DNA of 14,052 nt, from positions 1-14,052 of the forward strand of contig DFYU01000026.1 of assembly GCA_002383415.1 (NCBI GenBank), read 5' to 3'. Below, piece by piece: positions 9,616-14,052 of this stretch. The position numbers were made by a program, and so were the translations under genes. The notes under the pieces are model-generated. The model worked only from the letters and a program-made list of their open reading frames with translations, was not told the origin of the DNA and did not search any database. Each line of letters opens with the position of its first letter. Positions within the stretch are counted from its first letter, which is position 1. Source of the DNA: Geobacter sp. UBA4074. GTDB lineage: Bacteria > Desulfobacterota > Desulfuromonadia > Geobacterales > Pseudopelobacteraceae.

Positions 9616-10989
9616 TCACTTCTGCTTCAGGCACCAGCCCTCTTTGTTGACCTGGGGGGTACGGGCAATGGCCAGCGAATCGGGGGGGACATCCCGGGTA
9701 ACGGTGGTGCCGGCTGCGATCAGGGCGCCCCTGCCGACGGTCACCGGGGCCACCAGCTGCACGTCGCTACCCACAAAGACGTTATCACCGATCACAGTCC
9801 TGTGCTTGTTAACGCCGTCGTAGTTACAGGTGATGGTGCCGCAGCCCACATTCACCTCCCGCCCGATCTCGGCGTCACCCAGATAGGTCAGGTGCGAGGC
9901 CTTGCTGCCTTCGCCCAGCACCGCCTTCTTGGTTTCAACAAAGTTGCCGATCTTGACCTGATCGTGCAGCACGGTGCCTGGCCGCAGGTGAGCCATCGGC
10001 CCTACCGCAACGTCGCTATGCAGCACCGCTTCGGCAAGCACACTGCCACTTTTCAGATGAACCTTGTTTCCCAGGGTGCAATCACAGACCTGCACGTTGC
10101 TCTCCAGCAGACAGCCTTTTCCAATAACGGTTTTGCCACGCACTACGCAGCCGGGCCAGATCTCGGTGTCGGCACCGATTACCACGCCGGCATCAATATA
10201 GGTGCAATCAGGATCGATCAGGGTCACGCCACTCTGCATCAATCCTGTATTGATCCGCTCCCGCAGCAACCGGGCTGCCTGGGCCAACTGCGCCCGGTCA
10301 TTGACCCCCATGATCTCCTGGGTGTCATCCGCTACCACGGCAGCACAACCACGCTGTTCAGCCACGGCAACCGCCACCAGGTCGGTCAGGTAATACTCAT
10401 TCTGGGCATTATCGCTGCCCAGGCTCCCGATGTGTGCCTGCAAAAAATCCAGTTCCATACAGTAAATGCCGCTGTTCACCTCGTTGATGGCAGCTTCGTC
10501 AGGCGTGGCGTCCTTCTGCTCAACGATCCGCTGCACCCGGCCTGCGCTGTCCCGCACGATACGTCCATAGCCGGACGGGTCTGCCAGCTTGGCGGTCAGC
10601 ACCGTTACCGCTGCCTTGGACGAATGATGAGTCAATGCCAGACGCTGCAAGGTGACGCCGGTCAGGAGCGGGGTATCGCCGCACAGGATCAGCACCGTTG
10701 TGCTGTTTCCCGAAAGCGCCGGCAAGCCACAGGCCACGGCGTGGCCGGTGCCCAGTTGTTCTTCCTGCAGGGCGATGCGCAACCCGGCCTCGCCGCTCAA
10801 CACCCGTTGAACCTGCTCTGCCTGGTGGCCCACCACCACCACCATCTCCTCGGCACCAGCCTCCCGTGCGGCGGCCAGGGGCCAGCAGACCATCGGCTGT
10901 CCGGCCACCTCATGCAGCACCTTAATCAGGTCCGACTTCATACGGGTCCCTTTACCGGCGGCAAGGATCAGGGCAGCTATCTTCGACAT
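9616..10989 (-). CDS. glmU: Bifunctional UDP-GlcNAc pyrophosphorylase / GlcN-1-P acetyltransferase
   Basis: Cytoplasmic enzyme of 457 residues making UDP-GlcNAc for peptidoglycan and lipopolysaccharide. It acetylates glucosamine-1-phosphate, then adds UMP from UTP. The N-terminal uridyltransferase domain (about 1-230) has the nucleotide loop LAAGKGTRM (9-17), QLGTGHAV (78-85), GDTPLL (104-109), YGR (141-143) and NEVNSGIY (169-176). The C-terminal left-handed beta-helix (about 250-457) has hexapeptide repeats and acetyltransferase residues, including His366 in KASHLTYLGD and NYDG (389-392). Length and motifs are normal for the family. AGGAG (10996-11000) lies 6 nt before the ATG, and a strong promoter sits at 11022-11050. 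It is the first gene of the leftward glmU-uvrA-ndh unit and supplies precursor for the PBP encoded nearby. Confidence 0.96.
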   Translation of the reverse strand: MSKIAALILAAGKGTRMKSDLIKVLHEVAGQPMVCWPLAAAREAGAEEMVVVVGHQAEQVQRVLSGEAGLRIALQEEQLGTGHAVACGLPALSGNSTTVLILCGDTPLLTGVTLQRLALTHHSSKAAVTVLTAKLADPSGYGRIVRDSAGRVQRIVEQKDATPDEAAINEVNSGIYCMELDFLQAHIGSLGSDNAQNEYYLTDLVAVAVAEQRGCAAVVADDTQEIMGVNDRAQLAQAARLLRERINTGLMQSGVTLIDPDCTYIDAGVVIGADTEIWPGCVVRGKTVIGKGCLLESNVQVCDCTLGNKVHLKSGSVLAEAVLHSDVAVGPMAHLRPGTVLHDQVKIGNFVETKKAVLGEGSKASHLTYLGDAEIGREVNVGCGTITCNYDGVNKHRTVIGDNVFVGSDVQLVAPVTVGRGALIAAGTTVTRDVPPDSLAIARTPQVNKEGWCLKQK

Positions 10990-10995
10990 GGAACA

Positions 10996-11000
10996 CTCCT
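10996..11000 (-). promoter_or_regulatory. ribosome binding site of glmU
   Basis: AGGAG on the minus strand ends 6 nt before the ATG at 10989. This is the strongest ribosome site of the leftward unit. Confidence 0.7.
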
Positions 11001-11021
11001 AAAAATCAGTAGTAACGTGTA

Positions 11022-11050
11022 ATTGTAATGATACGCACCCCTAGCGTCAA
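11022..11050 (-). promoter_or_regulatory. promoter of the glmU-uvrA-ndh unit
   Basis: On the minus strand TTGACG (11045-11050) and TACAAT (11022-11027) are exactly 17 bp apart, each with 5 of 6 consensus matches. Transcription would start near 11015, giving a leader of about 25 nt. It lies back to back with the promoter at 11073-11101, with a gap of 22 bp between the two -35 boxes. Confidence 0.7.
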
Positions 11051-11072
11051 GCAGACATGTTGGCGGAAACAC

Positions 11073-11101
11073 TTTACAGACGCCTTTTTTCACCCTATAG
11101 T
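11073..11101 (+). promoter_or_regulatory. promoter of the 189-residue gene and mfd
   Basis: TTTACA (11073-11078) and TATAGT (11096-11101) are 17 bp apart, each with 5 of 6 consensus matches. Transcription would start near 11108, about 29 nt before the ATG at 11137. No second promoter is evident before mfd. Confidence 0.6.
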
Positions 11102-11136
11102 CACCAGCTAAAATCATTAGTGTTTTCTGAGAGATC

Positions 11137-11706
11137 ATGGGAATCGCCGAAGACCTGCTCATATTCGAAGCCCGCCTGAAGGAGCTGATCACCAGCTACG
11201 AGCAATACTTCATCGGCCTCGAGAAACGCGAGCCCCTCAAACAGCTGGAAGAGGTGGAAAAACTGGCGCGCCGCTATGCCACCGGACCTATCACCAACAC
11301 GATGTACAAGCATCGTTACAACAACCTGGTGGCCCGTCTGAGCAGCTACCGTCAGCATTGGAACCGGATTTTGCGGGAGATTGAAGAGGGCCGGTACTCC
11401 CGTGACCGTTTCCGGGCCAAGCTGCATGAAACTGAACGCACCAATCCGTCGGCCACAGCATCAAAACCACAACGTTCACCCCAGGAACAAGAGATCGAAC
11501 GGATCTACAGCGAGCTGCAGGAGGCCTCCCGCCGCTGCCACCTGACTGCAGCCATGAGCCGGGAACAACTGGCCGCCACCCTCGAAAAACAGCGCCCGGT
11601 GCTGGCCCAGAAACTGGGAACCAGCGACATCCAGTTCCGGGTGGTGGTGGAAGACGGCAAGCCCAAGATCAAGGCCGGCCTGAAGCACAAACAAAACAAC
11701 GAGTAA
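11137..11706 (+). CDS. Uncharacterised helical protein, 189 residues, upstream of mfd
   Basis: Predicted soluble protein with no signal peptide or membrane segment. The N-terminal part (about 4-98) looks alpha-helical and charged, with a motif around YEQYF (21-25) and KREP (30-33). A Thr/Ser/Pro-rich linker (about 99-116) joins a C-terminal part with helices (117-160), then two strands around FRVVVEDGKPKIKA (167-180), and a basic tail. From memory, and without a search, it resembles the uncharacterised domain named after the C-terminus of Myxococcus MXAN_5187; I am not sure of this. Function is unknown, and the charged helices would suit a protein- or nucleic acid-binding role. The ribosome site is weak (GAGAG at 11130-11134), but the promoter at 11073-11101 fits the start. 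The stop is 14 nt before the mfd ATG, so the two genes are probably co-transcribed. Confidence 0.85.
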   Translation: MGIAEDLLIFEARLKELITSYEQYFIGLEKREPLKQLEEVEKLARRYATGPITNTMYKHRYNNLVARLSSYRQHWNRILREIEEGRYSRDRFRAKLHETERTNPSATASKPQRSPQEQEIERIYSELQEASRRCHLTAAMSREQLAATLEKQRPVLAQKLGTSDIQFRVVVEDGKPKIKAGLKHKQNNE

Positions 11707-11720
11707 CTCCAGACCTGCCT

Positions 11721-14052
11721 ATGCCGTTGCCATCACGCCCCACCCTGTTCAACACAGACCACCATTTTCACCACCTCCTCACCAGCGGCTCATCCCCCTT
11801 GGTACTGAGCGGTCTCTGCGGCAGCGCTCCAGCCCTGGTTATTACAGAGCTTGCCCTCCACAGCAAACGACAACTGCTGGTGGTGACGGCCAATCAGGCA
11901 ACGGCAGATGAACTGACCCGTGAGCTTGTCTTCTGTGAAACACGGCAACTGACCACCTTCCCGGCCTGGGAAGGGCTGCCGTTTAGCACAACCTCGCCCG
12001 CTACCGACATCAGCGGAGCCCGTCTCGAAACGCTTTTGCGGTTGCTGCAAAATGCTCCAGCGGTTGTCATTGCCCCATTGCCGGCGCTGATGCAGCGGAT
12101 CATACCCCGCTCGGTACTCGGCAACGTTGCCTGCAGCCTGGCCCCCGGCGACGAGCTGGACCGTGACCAGTTCATGGCGCAGCTGGTTCGTCTGGGCTAC
12201 ACCCCGGCGCCACTGGTCGAGGAGCGGGGCAGCTGTGCCGTGCGAGGCGGCATCCTTGATCTGTTCCCCCCCTCACAACCACGCCCGGTGCGGATAGAGC
12301 TGTTTGGTGACACCATCGAGACCCTGCGCAGCTTTGACCCTTTGAGCCAACGTTCCCTGGAGCCGTTGGAGCGCCTGACCCTGCTGCCCTCGCGGGAACT
12401 GGTGCTGACCCCTGAAATGCTGGCCGCCTTCCTGCCCCGCCTCAAGGCGCGGGCCGACGAACTGGACCTGCCGGCCGATCGTCGACGGCTGCTGGCGGAA
12501 GAGCTGCAAGGCAGCATCTTCCCTGACGGCGTAGAGTACCTGCAACCTTTGTTTCATCCTGGGCTGGAGACCCTTTTCGACTATCTGGACGCCCCGCTGG
12601 TGGTGCTGGTCGATCCGGCGGCGCTGGAGCAATCCAGCCAGCAACTGGTCAGTGATCTGCTGCTAGGCGCCGAAAAGGCCCACAGCGACGGTCGACTGTA
12701 CCCGCTGCCCGCTGAACTCTACCTGACACCGGACGAGCTGACCGGGCTGCTAGAACAGCAAAAACGGATAGAACTGCCGCTACTGGCGGTCAGCAACGAC
12801 ACCCCAGTGGGCCAGTTGCTACCGATCAGCTGCGAGAACAACAGCGATCTCCGCCTCAACGTGGGCCGCGACCACGACCACGCCCTGCAGGGTGTGTCAG
12901 CACGGATCAAAGACTGGCAGCAATCAGGCTGGCAATGCATCATCACCTGTCACCAGCCGTCCCAGGCCGAACGCCTGCGCAGCCTGCTGGAACCCTATGG
13001 CATCCAGCCACCAACCACCATTGCCGAGGGCCTGGAGGCCGCCTGGCAGCTGGCCGCAGCCGGAGGTATCAGTCTGGCTCTGGGCGACCTCTCCCGCGGC
13101 TGTCGACTACCCGATGCAAAACTGGTTCTGATCGCCGAGGAAGAGTTGTTCGGCAAACGGGTCCGCCGCAAGAGCGGGGTCAGCGCCCTGCGCAGCAAGC
13201 AGATCATGGCATCGCTGGCGGAGCTAAAACCAGGCGACGCCATGGTGCATATCGACCACGGCATCGGCATCTACCGCGGCCTGCAGCACCTCAAGATGGG
13301 CGCTGTAGAGGGCGATTTCCTGCTTTTGGAATACGCCGGCAATGACAAGCTCTACCTGCCGATCGACCGGCTGGGACTGGTGCAACGCTATGTAGGCGGT
13401 GAAGGAGCTCAGCCCCATGCCGCCAAACTGGGCGGCACTGGCTGGGAAAAGACCCGCAGCAAGGCCAGGAAGGCAGTGGAGGAGCTGGCCGCCGAACTGC
13501 TGGAGATCTATGCCAAGCGCCAGGCCTCCCAGGGCTTCGCCTTTTCGCCGCCGGACGACCTATTCCGCGAGTTCGAGGCCACCTTCCCCTGGGAAGAGAC
13601 CCCCGACCAGCTCTCGGCCATCATGGACGTACTGGCCGACATGCAGCACTCCCGCCCCATGGACCGCCTGGTCTGCGGCGACGTGGGCTATGGCAAGACA
13701 GAAGTCGCCCTGCGCGGTGCCTTCAAGGCCGTGCTGGACGGCAAGCAGGTAGCGGTGCTGGTGCCCACCACCATCCTGGCCCAGCAGCATTTCGAGACCT
13801 TCAGCAACCGCCTCAAGGACCATCCGGTGACAGTGGAGATGCTCTCCCGCTTTCGCACCACAGCTGAACAAAAGGCAATTCTGGAGCGGGTCAAGAAAGG
13901 GGAGATCGACATCATCATCGGCACCCACCGCCTGCTTCAGAAAGACGTAGCTTTCAAGGATCTGGGCCTGTTGATCGTTGACGAGGAGCAACGTTTCGGG
14001 GTCAAGGACAAGGACCGGCTCAAGCAGTACCGGGCCAGCGTGGACATCATGA
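11721..14052 (+). CDS. mfd: Transcription-repair coupling factor Mfd (3' part beyond the window)
   Basis: DNA translocase that pushes RNA polymerase off the template at lesions and recruits UvrA. The frame stays open for 777 codons to the window end; the family is usually about 1,150 residues, so roughly the last third is missing. The N-terminal UvrB-homology region spans about 1-300, with motifs such as FPAWEGLPF and RGGILDLFP. The RNA-polymerase-interacting domain follows, with GDAMVHIDHGIG (505-516). The first helicase lobe has Walker A GDVGYGKTE (653-661, Lys659) and the DEEQ box (754-757). DEEQ in place of DEEH occurs in other Mfd proteins. The ATG at 11721 gives a family-like N-terminus, but no clear Shine-Dalgarno precedes it. 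The short 14-nt gap to the previous gene suggests translation by reinitiation or coupling. Confidence 0.95.
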   Translation, partial: MPLPSRPTLFNTDHHFHHLLTSGSSPLVLSGLCGSAPALVITELALHSKRQLLVVTANQATADELTRELVFCETRQLTTFPAWEGLPFSTTSPATDISGARLETLLRLLQNAPAVVIAPLPALMQRIIPRSVLGNVACSLAPGDELDRDQFMAQLVRLGYTPAPLVEERGSCAVRGGILDLFPPSQPRPVRIELFGDTIETLRSFDPLSQRSLEPLERLTLLPSRELVLTPEMLAAFLPRLKARADELDLPADRRRLLAEELQGSIFPDGVEYLQPLFHPGLETLFDYLDAPLVVLVDPAALEQSSQQLVSDLLLGAEKAHSDGRLYPLPAELYLTPDELTGLLEQQKRIELPLLAVSNDTPVGQLLPISCENNSDLRLNVGRDHDHALQGVSARIKDWQQSGWQCIITCHQPSQAERLRSLLEPYGIQPPTTIAEGLEAAWQLAAAGGISLALGDLSRGCRLPDAKLVLIAEEELFGKRVRRKSGVSALRSKQIMASLAELKPGDAMVHIDHGIGIYRGLQHLKMGAVEGDFLLLEYAGNDKLYLPIDRLGLVQRYVGGEGAQPHAAKLGGTGWEKTRSKARKAVEELAAELLEIYAKRQASQGFAFSPPDDLFREFEATFPWEETPDQLSAIMDVLADMQHSRPMDRLVCGDVGYGKTEVALRGAFKAVLDGKQVAVLVPTTILAQQHFETFSNRLKDHPVTVEMLSRFRTTAEQKAILERVKKGEIDIIIGTHRLLQKDVAFKDLGLLIVDEEQRFGVKDKDRLKQYRASVDIM

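Noticed and set aside
11062..11090. GGCG...CGCC followed by six T, resembling a terminator on the plus strand
   Set aside because: The stem is only about 4 bp with a large loop, no plus-strand gene ends upstream, and the sequence overlaps the promoter at 11073-11101.

Overview
The window reads as chromosomal core sequence from a GC-rich Gram-negative bacterium. The best guess is a Desulfuromonadia/Geobacterales member (Geobacter or Trichlorobacter type). This rests on a periplasmic sensor with a c-type heme motif fused to HAMP and PAS domains, the look of the housekeeping proteins, and an uncharacterised protein that seems typical of former deltaproteobacteria. It is inference, not a database match. 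I see no mobile element, CRISPR array, tRNA or phage gene.

Layout, left to right. Positions 1-122 look like the promoter and leader of an rRNA operon transcribed leftward, with its 16S gene just outside the window: a -35/-10 pair, a full A/T UP element and a boxA-like antiterminator site. Reading right from there is a periplasmic LysM plus YkuD L,D-transpeptidase (221-1585). It runs tail to tail into, and overlaps by 16 bp, a class A penicillin-binding protein of the PBP1A type (minus, 1570-3969). Divergent from the PBP is a membrane-anchored heme-c/HAMP/PAS sensor with no output domain (4134-5339). A leftward unit of glmU, uvrA, a type II NADH dehydrogenase and a 51-residue ORF occupies 10989 down to 5333. 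It is tightly packed, with a 4-bp GTGA overlap at uvrA/ndh and a 23-bp overlap at ndh/small ORF. From a compact divergent promoter region (about 11000-11136) a rightward unit carries an uncharacterised 189-residue helical protein and mfd. mfd is cut by the window end after 777 codons.

How the genes fit together. Three products serve the envelope: GlmU makes UDP-GlcNAc, the PBP polymerises and cross-links peptidoglycan, and the L,D-transpeptidase makes alternative cross-links or anchors. UvrA and Mfd belong to nucleotide excision repair and its transcription-coupled branch, and they sit on either side of one divergent promoter region. The NADH dehydrogenase and the heme sensor concern respiration and redox sensing.

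The most interesting non-coding signals are the complete rRNA promoter with UP element at the left edge, and a three-part ACTAAG/CTTAGT arrangement in the leader of the L,D-transpeptidase gene. The latter could form two mutually exclusive hairpins, one of which covers the ribosome binding site. I found no clear evidence of a wholly new multi-gene system. The best unknowns are the 51-residue ORF, the 189-residue protein ahead of mfd and the sensor without an output domain.
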